Assembly (NCBI RefSeq): GCF_014697075.1
Contig: NZ_JACJRE010000070.1
Location: forward strand, 1-34,422
Length of the DNA stretch: 34,422 bases
Direction: 5' to 3'
Origin: Tolypothrix sp. FACHB-123
GTDB taxonomy: Bacteria > Cyanobacteriota > Cyanobacteriia > Cyanobacteriales > Nostocaceae
Shown: piece after piece, positions 26,339-34,177 of the stretch
Layout: each line of letters begins with the position of its first letter
Position numbering within the stretch: position 1 is the first letter of the stretch
Position numbers and translations under genes: made by a program
Notes under the pieces: model-generated
What the model saw: the letters and a program-made list of their open reading frames with translations, nothing else
Database searches by the model: none
Told to the model about the DNA's origin: nothing

Positions 26339-27700
26339 TTACAATTTCGATTGTAAACAATCAGCAATCCGTCGCGCTGCACCTGATTGACCCATGCGCC
26401 GTAATCCGTTGTCGGCAATTAAATGCAAGCTATCAGGATTTTTGAAGATGGATTGCACTATTTTGGCAACTTTTCCTGGCTGGTCTACTAATATCAAGGA
26501 TGGCCCTAAAAGGCGACTTTGCGCTTCAGCAAAAGCAGGATTATATTGGGGCCCAGAACCAGGAATAGCGATCGCAGGTTTTCCTAACCCTACAAATTGT
26601 TCGGTGGCTGTCCCGGCCATAGCGATCGCAAAATCTGCCAAATGCAAGCAGTCGTTATAAGCATTTTGCGTCAATACCAAATATGCATTTTTTTGCTTAA
26701 ATGTCAAGCAATTACTGTCACCAAGTTGCACTGGCGGTTCTGATTGAGGACGCCAGCCTTGCTGAGAGAGAGTTTGGGTGAAATTATGATAGTCCAAACT
26801 AGGAGCGATCGCGCCTAGAAATACCACTTTCCCATTGGCGTAAAAAACAGAATCCCGTTCTCGGAAACTGGCGATTAATGCAGACACCGCAACCATAATC
26901 ATTTCCCAGTTATTGTAAGCTTCTGGCGCACGGGAACCAGGAAGGAGAGTGACAATTAAAGGGCGAGCGATTTCTTGCTGTTGCATATCCGCAGTGTAAA
27001 ACCGTCCTGTAGGAAAGGAAGGTTCCAAGCCATCCATCATCGGATTACCAAAATCAAAAGCTGGAACTTGGAACTTTTGTAAGATTTCTGCTGTCAATGA
27101 ATCTCTAGGAAATACCGCTTGACAACGGGGACGACTCATTAACCATCGTTCCCAAGGATGATAAATCGAACCGGAAAAGTTTTCCCATTTTGCACCTTTA
27201 TTTTTACGTGGGATTAATCCAACTTCATCGCGGACATAATATTCTGATTTGGCTGTCCCCACGAAAGCATAATTAGCACCGCTAAAAGTAGCAAATAATA
27301 GCGGAACTATATCTCCTACAGCTAAAATACCCGCTTGATTACCTAATTTTTTTTGCTGTCTCACCCACCGACGTACAGCTTTAATTTGACTCCAGGTAAG
27401 TTGCAATAAACCACCACGAACATCTTTAACTAATTGGCGGCTATCCATATAGACAAAACCGCCAGAAGGCATAGCCTGCACTGAACTTATCATCGGTAAA
27501 TTTAATTTTTGGTAAGCATATCCTTCACCCACCAGAGGTAATACATAAATATCTGGTGGGTTTGATTGTTCTAATAATGCTTGTAAAATCCGGACTGCAA
27601 TTATATCTTCACCATGTCCATTGCTTAAAACAAGTAATTGCAAACGTGAATCCGGAGATTTTGTCTGAGATGCTACAGATAACGGAGATAAATCGTTCAT
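26339..27700 (-). CDS. Lipid-A-disaccharide synthase-related protein (TIGR03492 type)
   Basis: A 453-aa protein from the ATG at 27700 (a TTG at 27709 is unlikely). It starts with LQLLVLSNGHGEDIIAVRILQALL and has VLPLVGEGYAYQKLNLPMI, the layout of the cyanobacterial family related to LpxB, a GT-B glycosyltransferase. The C-terminal half carries VTLLPGSRAPEAYNNW (UDP-sugar half) and MAGTATEQFVGLGKPAIAIPG, the donor-binding pattern. True LpxB makes the lipid A disaccharide; the cyanobacterial relatives are present in organisms with divergent LPS and their acceptor is unknown. The gene is divergent from an Omp85 gene, consistent with an outer-membrane role. Confidence 0.92.
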   Translation of the reverse strand: MNDLSPLSVASQTKSPDSRLQLLVLSNGHGEDIIAVRILQALLEQSNPPDIYVLPLVGEGYAYQKLNLPMISSVQAMPSGGFVYMDSRQLVKDVRGGLLQLTWSQIKAVRRWVRQQKKLGNQAGILAVGDIVPLLFATFSGANYAFVGTAKSEYYVRDEVGLIPRKNKGAKWENFSGSIYHPWERWLMSRPRCQAVFPRDSLTAEILQKFQVPAFDFGNPMMDGLEPSFPTGRFYTADMQQQEIARPLIVTLLPGSRAPEAYNNWEMIMVAVSALIASFRERDSVFYANGKVVFLGAIAPSLDYHNFTQTLSQQGWRPQSEPPVQLGDSNCLTFKQKNAYLVLTQNAYNDCLHLADFAIAMAGTATEQFVGLGKPAIAIPGSGPQYNPAFAEAQSRLLGPSLILVDQPGKVAKIVQSIFKNPDSLHLIADNGLRRMGQSGAARRIADCLQSKL

Positions 27701-27852
27701 GAGAAACAAAAAATTATATTTAAATGTCTATGTAGAAAAGAGGTAGAAAAAAGGCTGATAATAGCTTAAGCAGCTGAAAGTTATTATTATCCCCACTGAC
27801 TTACCTTACTACCAATAATTACCAGTAAATTAGGCTATATAGGCTGAATATT
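27701..27852. promoter_or_regulatory. Divergent promoter region of the glycosyltransferase-like and Omp85 genes
   Basis: About 150 bp between two divergently transcribed outer-membrane-related genes, AT-rich, with inverted GATAATA...TATTATC motifs near 27758-27792. Both promoters must lie here or in the gene ends. I cannot assign -10/-35 boxes securely. Confidence 0.45.
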
Positions 27853-30018
27853 ATGCGAGTTTCTTCTGCTGCAATTTTTACTTTAGCGACTTTGGCGGCG
27901 AATAGTGCCACTCAGCAAGCAATGGCTGCACCGACTACAAATGCCATTCCCACTGATAAAGCGAGTAATTTGGTAGTTCCGGTAGTTGAAGAAACCCCAG
28001 CACGCAAAGAAGCAGTTTCAGCACCGGAAACCGTAATTTCTCAACAATTTTCGCAAAATCCTGTAGTTTTGCCCAATGGTGTTGGTCATAGTTCCTCAGG
28101 GATGGGGGATAAGGGTGGTTCGACTGCGCTCACCAACCAAGATAAGACACAAAAGATTGTACAGGTGGTGTTACCTGTTTCTGTGGTAAAGGGGACACAG
28201 GGGAATTCTAAGGTGACAGTGCCAAAAATTCAAGCTCAGAATGTGACACCAACGGCTAAACCTGCGGTTCCGGCGACTACTGACAATAATTTAGTTGTCA
28301 CAGCTACAGATGTGCAAATATTGGGCGCAAGTGCAGAATTACAGCAGATAGTTCGCCAAGTAATTAAAACCCAAAAAGGCGGAGATACCAGTCAAAGTCA
28401 GCTACAAAAAGATGTAGCGGCAATTTTGGAGACTGGTTTATTTACCAGTGCTAATGTCAATAGCCGAATTACCCCTGCTGGCATCAATGTAGTATATCAA
28501 GTGCAACCAGTAGTAGCGCGATCGCTGCAACTTTCGGGAGCAAAGGTACTGACCTATCAAGTGGCGCAAAGCTACTTCCAATCGCAAATCGGTACTGTTA
28601 TTAGTCCGGCGACACTCCAGCAAGCAGTCCAAAATATTAATAAATGGTATGCCGATAATGGTTATAATCTCGCTAGGGTGGTATCGATTAAACCTAACCG
28701 CGAAGGCATTTTGAATATTAATGTTGCCGAAGGCTTGGTAGGCGATATCAAATTCCGCTTTATCAACGACGATGGTAAAACCGTTGATAGCAAAGGTAAT
28801 CCAGTCAGTGGACGCACCAAACCCGATTTTATTCGCCAACAATTAAAGCTCAAACCCGGTCAAGTCTTCCAAGAAAATACTGTCCGCCAAGATGTGCAAC
28901 AACTATATCGCACAGGCTTATTTGAGACTGTAAATGTAGCCTTGGAAGGAGATGCAAATAAGGTAAATTTAGTTTACGAACTCAAAGAAACTGGGGCGCG
29001 TGCAGTTAATGTCGGTGGTAGTTACAACGCTGACCAAGGTATTTTAGGTACGTTAAATTATCAAGACCAGAATGTCGGCGGCGTTAACAATACTTTAGGT
29101 TTGAATGTTGGTGTGGGGTTGCGTGACTTCCAATTTGACACCAAATATAGCAGTCCCTATCGGGAAACTAACCCCGATCGCTTAGGATATACTATCAGTG
29201 CTTTTCGTCGTCGGGAACTATCGCAAATATTTGACGATGAAATTACCCTAGCAAACGGCGACAGAGCTAGAGAAGGTCGGATTGGCGGTAGCGTCAGCTT
29301 ACAAAGACCAATAGATGATTGGGATACATCCCTAGGATTTAACTATAATCGCATCAGTATTCGCGATCGCCAAGGTAATGTCGCCGCCAAAGATGCCCAA
29401 GGAAATCCCCTCACCGCCAGCGGTACGGGTATTGATGACCTAACTACAGTATCTTTCACCGCTACCCAAGACCGACGGAATAACCCCATCAATCCGACTC
29501 AAGGCTCTGTCTTAAAATTAAGTACAGAACAATCAGTTCCCATTGGTCAAGGGAATATTTCCATGAATCGCGTGCAAGCGAATTACAGCCAGTATTTACC
29601 AGTCAATTTATTTGGCAGCCAAAAACCGCAAGTATTTGCCGTCAATGTCCAAGCTGGTACAGTGCTAGGAAATTTACCCCCTTATGAAGCCTTTAATTTA
29701 GGCGGTGCTAATTCAGTGCGCGGTTATAACACTGGGGCGGTTGGCACTGGACGCAGTTATGTCTTAGCTTCCGCAGAATACCGCTTTCCCATCGTCTCTG
29801 CTGTGGGAGGCGTGCTATTTGCTGACTATGCTTCAGACTTGGGTTCTGGTAATACCGTCATCGGAGATCCCGCCGGCGCAAGAGATAAACCCGGTAACGG
29901 CTTTGGTTACGGTGCAGGAGTCCGCCTCGACTCGCCCTTAGGAGTACTGCGTGCTGACTACGGTATCAACGACCAAGGGGAAAGCCGAGTACATTTTGGT
30001 ATTGGTCAGCGGTTTTAA
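27853..30018 (+). CDS. Omp85/BamA-family outer membrane protein
   Basis: A 721-aa precursor with a signal peptide (1-25, ending AMAA) and a Pro/Thr/Gln-rich linker to about 145. Three POTRA-like domains follow (about 148-220, 221-295, 296-380): characteristic segments are LETGLFTSANV, NINKWYADNGYNLARV and LYRTGLFETVNVAL. The C-terminal 16-strand barrel ends in phenylalanine (VHFGIGQRF), the outer-membrane sorting signal, and carries the L6 motif VRGY (GGANSVRGYNTGAVGTGRSY). Cyanobacterial Omp85 inserts beta-barrel proteins and is related to plastid Toc75. The family usually occurs in several copies in Nostocales, so which paralogue this is cannot be said. The ATG at 27853 has no clear ribosome binding site. 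Confidence 0.95.
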   Translation: MRVSSAAIFTLATLAANSATQQAMAAPTTNAIPTDKASNLVVPVVEETPARKEAVSAPETVISQQFSQNPVVLPNGVGHSSSGMGDKGGSTALTNQDKTQKIVQVVLPVSVVKGTQGNSKVTVPKIQAQNVTPTAKPAVPATTDNNLVVTATDVQILGASAELQQIVRQVIKTQKGGDTSQSQLQKDVAAILETGLFTSANVNSRITPAGINVVYQVQPVVARSLQLSGAKVLTYQVAQSYFQSQIGTVISPATLQQAVQNINKWYADNGYNLARVVSIKPNREGILNINVAEGLVGDIKFRFINDDGKTVDSKGNPVSGRTKPDFIRQQLKLKPGQVFQENTVRQDVQQLYRTGLFETVNVALEGDANKVNLVYELKETGARAVNVGGSYNADQGILGTLNYQDQNVGGVNNTLGLNVGVGLRDFQFDTKYSSPYRETNPDRLGYTISAFRRRELSQIFDDEITLANGDRAREGRIGGSVSLQRPIDDWDTSLGFNYNRISIRDRQGNVAAKDAQGNPLTASGTGIDDLTTVSFTATQDRRNNPINPTQGSVLKLSTEQSVPIGQGNISMNRVQANYSQYLPVNLFGSQKPQVFAVNVQAGTVLGNLPPYEAFNLGGANSVRGYNTGAVGTGRSYVLASAEYRFPIVSAVGGVLFADYASDLGSGNTVIGDPAGARDKPGNGFGYGAGVRLDSPLGVLRADYGINDQGESRVHFGIGQRF

Positions 30019-30021
30019 GTG

Positions 30022-30050
30022 TTGGGCATGGGGCATTGGGCATTGGGCAT
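30022..30050. repeat. Heptamer run (GGGCATT/GGGCATG)
   Basis: Four units of the GGGCATT family right after the omp85-type stop codon. Confidence 0.9.
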
Positions 30051-30056
30051 TGAAAC

Positions 30057-30122
30057 AATTTTGGATTTTGGATTTTGGATTTTAGATTGGAATCCAAAAT
30101 CGCAAATCTAAAATCTAAAATT
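30057..30122. repeat. AT-rich inverted repeat of GATTTTGG/GATTTTAG units
   Basis: Left arm (30057-30090) is built of GATTTTGG-type units and the right arm (30091-30122) of CTAAAATC-type units, forming an imperfect hairpin of about 18-20 bp in a convergent gap (omp85-type gene and decarboxylase). It may end transcription from both sides; inference. Confidence 0.75.
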
Positions 30123-30197
30123 CCTTGTCCCCCTGCTCCCTACTCCCTGCTCCCTTGCCTTTTTTCTATGAGAAATTCTGAAGCTCGCTGATATTTG

Positions 30198-31697
30198 TTA
30201 CTCAGACGATCGCAATACTCTCAGGCTGGAAAGGCTCAAATCTTGACAGCCTGTAATAAATCCACCTGTAGCTACGATTTGCTGTAAGTATTCTATAGCA
30301 CCTTGACTAATTAATTCTCCTGGCATTAGTACTGGTATGCCTGGGGGATAGGGACAAACGATTTCTGCACAAATGCGATCGCGCGTTTTTTCTAGGGGTA
30401 AAGTTTCTGTAGGGGTGAAAAAAGCTTCGCGGGGTGAAATTTGCACATAATTACCCAGCCTAAAAATATTATCCCAGAAAATTGACTTGGTTTTTGCAGC
30501 TGGGGGTAAATTTATCTGCCCTAAGGTGATAAAACCTTGAATTAATTTTTCAATATCGGCTGGGGTGTTACCGAGACTAATAATAAAGGTGAGATGTTGC
30601 AAAGATGCAAATTCTGCTGTTACGCCCAGTTCTGCATCTAGGATTTCTTCCGCTGCAAATCCCGTTAAACCTAAGCCGGAAACGGTAACTGTGAGGCGGG
30701 TTCGATCTAAAGCGACAAAGCCAGATGTGGGGCTTTTGGGCATATCTACAACCGATAATCTGGGAATTTGGCTAATTTTGCTTCTGGCTAACTCTGCTAA
30801 TTCCAATGTGCGTGACATTAGCTGTTTGCCTTCCAGTGCCATTTGCTGACGGGCTGCATCTAGAGAAGCTAAGAGTATATAACTGGGGCTGGTAGACTGG
30901 ACTAATTGCAAAGCTTTATTTATGCGTTCACTGAAAGTGTTGGCGGAGCCATCGCTATCTATTCTGTTGCCTTGCAGATGTAACATCGAAGCTTGAGTCA
31001 TTGCAGCCAAGGTTTTGTGGCTGGATTGGACTGTTAAATCTGCACCTGCGGCTAAGGCTGGGGTAGGTAAATCGGGATGAAAAGCAAAGTGCGCGCCGTG
31101 GGCTTCATCCACGAGTAAGGGAATATTATATGCATGGGTAATTTGGGCGATCGCTTTTAAATCACCGCAAACACCGTAATATGTTGGGTAAACTACCAAC
31201 ACCGCCTTGGCATCGGGATGCTGTTGCAGTGCAGCTTGAACAGCTTCAGGTGTAATACTATGGGCAATATCTAAAACTGCATCATATTCAGGATTGAGGA
31301 AAATTGGCATAGCACCGGAAAGAATTAAACCGGCGATCGCAGATGAATGGACATTTCGCGGCAAAATAATTTTATCGCCTGTGCCACAGGTAGCGAGAAT
31401 CGCTGCTTCTATCCCACAGGTAGAACCATTGACCAAAAACCATGTTTGTTTCGCACCAAAAGCTTCAGCCGCTAATTGTTGCGCTTGCAGAATCGCGCCT
31501 TGGGGTGCAAACAAATTATCTAAATTTCCTAACTCAGTTAAATCAGCACCAAACACAGCTTGACCAAGCAAATCAGCCAAAGGTTGAGCAATTCCTCGTC
31601 CGCGCTTATGTCCGGGAGTGTAAAAAGGCGCGTGGGGATTTGTGGTACAGGCTGTTAATGCGGCGATTAATGGTGTTTGGTTTTGATTGAGCATCAT
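30198..31697 (-). CDS. Orn/Lys/Arg decarboxylase-family PLP enzyme
   Basis: A 499-aa fold-type I decarboxylase. The N-terminal motif FYTPGHKRG and DEAHGAH (197-203) fit the family, and K228 in SSHKTLAAMTQ is the PLP Schiff-base lysine. C-terminal PYPPGIPVLMPGE is the substrate-related motif. Cyanobacterial members of this short form (about 490 aa, lacking the N-terminal wing domain of enterobacterial enzymes) have been annotated as arginine or lysine decarboxylases; the substrate cannot be read from the sequence. The likely role is polyamine (agmatine or cadaverine) formation, in the cytosol. It lies alone, converging on the omp85-type gene. Confidence 0.93.
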   Translation of the reverse strand: MMLNQNQTPLIAALTACTTNPHAPFYTPGHKRGRGIAQPLADLLGQAVFGADLTELGNLDNLFAPQGAILQAQQLAAEAFGAKQTWFLVNGSTCGIEAAILATCGTGDKIILPRNVHSSAIAGLILSGAMPIFLNPEYDAVLDIAHSITPEAVQAALQQHPDAKAVLVVYPTYYGVCGDLKAIAQITHAYNIPLLVDEAHGAHFAFHPDLPTPALAAGADLTVQSSHKTLAAMTQASMLHLQGNRIDSDGSANTFSERINKALQLVQSTSPSYILLASLDAARQQMALEGKQLMSRTLELAELARSKISQIPRLSVVDMPKSPTSGFVALDRTRLTVTVSGLGLTGFAAEEILDAELGVTAEFASLQHLTFIISLGNTPADIEKLIQGFITLGQINLPPAAKTKSIFWDNIFRLGNYVQISPREAFFTPTETLPLEKTRDRICAEIVCPYPPGIPVLMPGELISQGAIEYLQQIVATGGFITGCQDLSLSSLRVLRSSE

Positions 31698-31717
31698 AAC
31701 TAGTTAAACAACAGTCA

Positions 31718-31804
31718 GTAGGGGCGGGTTTATGGGAGATTTTTATGAATCAGTGAGGATATCTGTGAACCCGCCCGTACAACAGTCAACAGTCAACAGT
31801 CAAC
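31718..31804. repeat. Inverted repeat (GGGGCGGGTT) followed by CAACAGT heptamers
   Basis: GTAGGGGCGGGTTTA (31718-31732) is inverted as GTGAACCCGCCCGTAC (31765-31780), and is followed immediately by a CAACAGT heptamer run to 31804. A CAACAGTC copy also lies just before the left arm (31709-31717), so the palindrome has heptamer repeats on both sides. This is a dispersed repeat type in Nostocales; mobility is possible but not shown. Confidence 0.85.
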
Positions 31805-31930
31805 ACTAGTTTCAAATTTAGTTACTCTGATTACATTTGCCTTATTCACGTTGGTAAATTCTGAACTCTATAGTTATTCAACTTAAGTATTAAATGAAAT
31901 TATTACCTATAGTCTAGGAACAGCAACAAC

Positions 31931-32290
31931 GTGAACCGTTTCCAAAAGCTATCGTCAATTGTATTCCTGCTATTAGCCTTGATTTATCCACCTGCTTTTG
32001 CTGAAGCCAAGGATAATACTGTGAATAATGTGCTTGAACAGGGTGTTGATGCACAGACACAATTAGCTGGAGAGCAAAGTGAAGAGCTGTTGTTAGCTCA
32101 TCGACATACTCGAAGACGTTATCATAGACGGCAACGGCATCGCCAATATTATCAACGCTACCGCAATCGTCATCATTATCATAGAAGACGCTATCGCTCT
32201 ACACATTATCGCGGACAACCATATCGTTACGGACAATGGGAACTTGTGCGCGATCGTCATGGACGATTAATGTATGATTGGCAGCGTTAA
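31931..32290 (+). CDS. Small secreted Arg/His/Tyr-rich basic protein
   Basis: A 119-aa protein with a GTG start preceded by AGGA. Residues 1-24 form a signal peptide (hydrophobic SSIVFLLLALIYPPAFA, cleavage before EAKDN). An acidic/neutral stretch to about 56 is followed by a strongly basic tract, about 57-100, of Arg, His, Tyr and Gln (AHRHTRRRYHRRQRHRQYY), ending in a more ordinary tail YGQWELVRDRHGRLMYDWQ. The family function is unknown. The tract is suited to binding metals, nucleic acid or acidic polysaccharide in the periplasm or sheath. It is not part of an operon. Confidence 0.78.
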   Translation: MNRFQKLSSIVFLLLALIYPPAFAEAKDNTVNNVLEQGVDAQTQLAGEQSEELLLAHRHTRRRYHRRQRHRQYYQRYRNRHHYHRRRYRSTHYRGQPYRYGQWELVRDRHGRLMYDWQR

Positions 32291-32366
32291 TTGTATACTT
32301 TGCCTCCAATTTTTTCTCAGAATTTTGATGCGTAGATCCTAAATTAGATACTATCTGGCGATGAAT

Positions 32367-32472
32367 GTTTACATCCCCTTGCGGGTAAGAATGAGAAAAC
32401 TTCTGCTGGCGCGACTCATACAGGCGAAAGTACTGTGTTTCCATCCCCGTGAAGGGGAAAAGTTGGAAAAAC
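32367..32472. CRISPR. Degenerate CRISPR-like unit: two divergent repeats, one 36-nt spacer
   Basis: Repeat 1 (32367-32400, 34 nt) and repeat 2 (32437-32472, 36 nt) both have the form GTTT-x-CATCCCC-x-TG...GG...GAAAAC, matching at roughly 26 of 36 positions. Repeat 2 has a CCCC/GGGG stem. The intervening 32401-32436 is exactly 36 nt. The size, ends and stem fit cyanobacterial CRISPR repeats (GTTTCCATCCCC...AAAC). No third repeat, leader or cas gene is in the window, so it is either an orphan mini-array or a relic. Confidence 0.6.
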
Positions 32473-32560
32473 CTAGCATTTCAGATTTTCACAATACTAG
32501 GCGATCACAGGATTGTTAAAAGTCCACAACCGCAGCCATAATTCAAAGATTCGCCGGATT

Positions 32561-32743
32561 ATGGTTAATTCCCGGGCTACAAGGTGGATGGTACTAGCCC
32601 AAGCCAAGGCGATTTTCCGGTCACTACGCCAAGCGATCGCAGCCAAGGGCACAGCCCAGGGTTATCGATTTCCCGGAAATTGGACAAAAACCGGGGTAAT
32701 TCCCCAGATTAAGCAGGACAAGGGCACAGCCAAGGGCGTGTAA
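32561..32743 (+). CDS. Possible small basic protein with KGTAxG repeats (weak)
   Basis: ATG at 32561 (a TTG at 32513 is also in frame) opens a 60-aa basic frame, MVNSRATRWMVLAQAKAIF..., with the segments AKGTAQG and DKGTAKG, encoded by direct copies of AAGGGCACAGCC. The composition (Arg, Lys, Trp) is protein-like and there is a HIP1 site, but no clear ribosome binding site; I recognise no family. It may be a real small gene or a repeat-derived frame. Confidence 0.35.
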   Translation: MVNSRATRWMVLAQAKAIFRSLRQAIAAKGTAQGYRFPGNWTKTGVIPQIKQDKGTAKGV

Positions 32744-32826
32744 ATTTTGGTAACAAACCCAATAAAAACACCCAAACGAACTAAAGAATGGGTGCAATTG
32801 TCATATTAAAGATATCTAGGTCAACG

Positions 32827-33498
32827 CTACTCGCTAGGCACTGTAATTAGCCGTTGTTTCAGGCGTAGTGGTTCACCTTGATCTACTAAAGAGCCATTTT
32901 CTAATAAAAAAGCTCCGTCACAATAATTCAACTCATCAAGGCGATGGGTTACCCACAAAGCTGTGATTCCCCGCGTTTTGACTAAGCGATGCACGCTAGC
33001 TACTAAATCCAGTTGGCTATCGGGATCTAATAAAGCAGTAGGTTCATCTAATAAAAGGATTTCACATTGGCGAGCGATCGCACCAGCAATTGCTACCCGT
33101 TGTTTTTGTCCCCCACTCAAAGCATAAATAGGACGGCGTTGCAGCGATTGTAAATTAACTGCGCCTAAAGCCTCCTCTACTCTGGCTCTGACTGTAGCAA
33201 GCGGTAATTTTTCTTCCACTAATCCAAAAGCCACATCCGCACCAACGGTTGGCATTACCAATTGATGATCGGGATTTTGGAATACAAAGCCAACGGGATG
33301 CAAAACCCGAATTTCGCCTGATGTGGGAGCTAATAGTCCTGCTAGCAATCTGAGTAATGTTGATTTCCCACTACCATTAGTACCCAAAAGCATCCAAAAT
33401 TCGCCCTTAGGCACTTCTAAAGAGCAAGATTTAATTGCTTTCGCACCACTAGGCCAATTGAACTGTAAATCACGAACTGCAATGCCCACTTCCGCCAT
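32827..33498 (-). CDS. ABC transporter ATP-binding protein, ECF/cobalt type
   Basis: A 223-aa single-domain ABC ATPase. Walker A GTNGSGKST (39-47), Q-loop GFVFQNPDHQLVMPTVGADVAFG (70-92), signature LSGGQ (127-131), Walker B LLLDEP (148-153), H-loop ALWVTHRLDEL. The Q-loop 'FQNPDHQLVMPTVxxDVAFG' is diagnostic of the CbiO/EcfA subgroup that energises vitamin and metal ion uptake (energy-coupling factor transporters). No membrane or substrate-binding partner lies in the window. It follows the UPF0367 gene by 13 bp and is co-transcribed. The substrate cannot be assigned. Confidence 0.93.
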   Translation of the reverse strand: MAEVGIAVRDLQFNWPSGAKAIKSCSLEVPKGEFWMLLGTNGSGKSTLLRLLAGLLAPTSGEIRVLHPVGFVFQNPDHQLVMPTVGADVAFGLVEEKLPLATVRARVEEALGAVNLQSLQRRPIYALSGGQKQRVAIAGAIARQCEILLLDEPTALLDPDSQLDLVASVHRLVKTRGITALWVTHRLDELNYCDGAFLLENGSLVDQGEPLRLKQRLITVPSE

Positions 33499-33511
33499 TT
33501 ATCTAACCTGC

Positions 33512-33784
33512 TCACTCACTAGTTAGAGCCACAAAACCAGGTGGTCTACCACTACTAGTGGTGACACCATCTTTCTGAAGAATCTGCACCCCAGAAATTT
33601 CACTAGCACGAACAGCAATTTTTTTCTCTGTCTTGCCCTCACATATTAGTTCCACAATGTCAGGGTTACCAGACCGCATTGCTGCCAAAATTAACTGGTA
33701 AACAGCCTCAGCATCCTCTGCTGACTTACGTTGCACTGATAATGGATAAGCAGTGTTTCTGACGGTTAAGTCGATGGTAAACAT
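33512..33784 (-). CDS. UPF0367 family protein
   Basis: A 90-aa protein starting MFTIDLTVRNTAYPLSVQRKSAEDAEAVYQ and ending GRPPGFVALTSE, matching the cyanobacterial UPF0367 family (e.g. Synechocystis ssl1972) over its full length. Function unknown. It is small, soluble and without a signal peptide. Being first in an operon with an ECF-type ATPase is suggestive, but a role in transport is inference. Confidence 0.92.
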   Translation of the reverse strand: MFTIDLTVRNTAYPLSVQRKSAEDAEAVYQLILAAMRSGNPDIVELICEGKTEKKIAVRASEISGVQILQKDGVTTSSGRPPGFVALTSE

Positions 33785-34072
33785 TTAGCATGAAAAAATT
33801 TAACTGTAGGACTCATTCTAGCGCTAGCCGTCAGAATACTGGTGTAGAGTCCACAGTCAATAGTCAATGGTTAGTTGTCAGTTGTCAGTTGTCAGTTGTC
33901 AGAGACGCGATAACCCTTATCTGTACAGTTAGTTGTTAGTTATCCCCCTGGCTCCAATGCCCAATGCCCAATGCCCATCTATAACAAATGTTAAAAAAAA
34001 TTAAATTTGACCTAGAAAAATTAGAGATTTGCACTTAATATGATTAGAGTCAGTAAAAAATTGTAAACTGGA
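33785..34072. repeat. Repeat-rich spacer upstream of psbD
   Basis: Includes an AGTTGTC heptamer run (33875-33901), a second TAGTCAA/TGGTTAG run just before it, and a CAATGCC run (33957-33976). Nothing resembles a gene. A few AT-rich hexamers could be promoter-like, but the better candidate is described separately. Confidence 0.85.
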
Positions 34073-34101
34073 TTGACAACCCAGTAAACTTTCTGTCTAT
34101 A
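34073..34101 (+). promoter_or_regulatory. Predicted psbD promoter
   Basis: TTGACA (34073-34078) and TCTATA (34096-34101) are separated by 17 bp, as for a sigma-70-type promoter. A start near 34108 would leave a leader of about 70 nt before psbD. A TATAAT at 34126-34131 lacks a good -35. Prediction by eye only. Confidence 0.5.
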
Positions 34102-34177
34102 GAAAGCTACAGATTAATAGCGATCTATAATACAGAAGTAAAAACCTGTACTTATAAATTTTTGGAGATTTCCTCTA

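Noticed and set aside
34126-34131. TATAAT as the psbD -10 box
   Set aside because: There is no suitable -35 hexamer 16-18 bp upstream; TTGACA-17-TCTATA is better.
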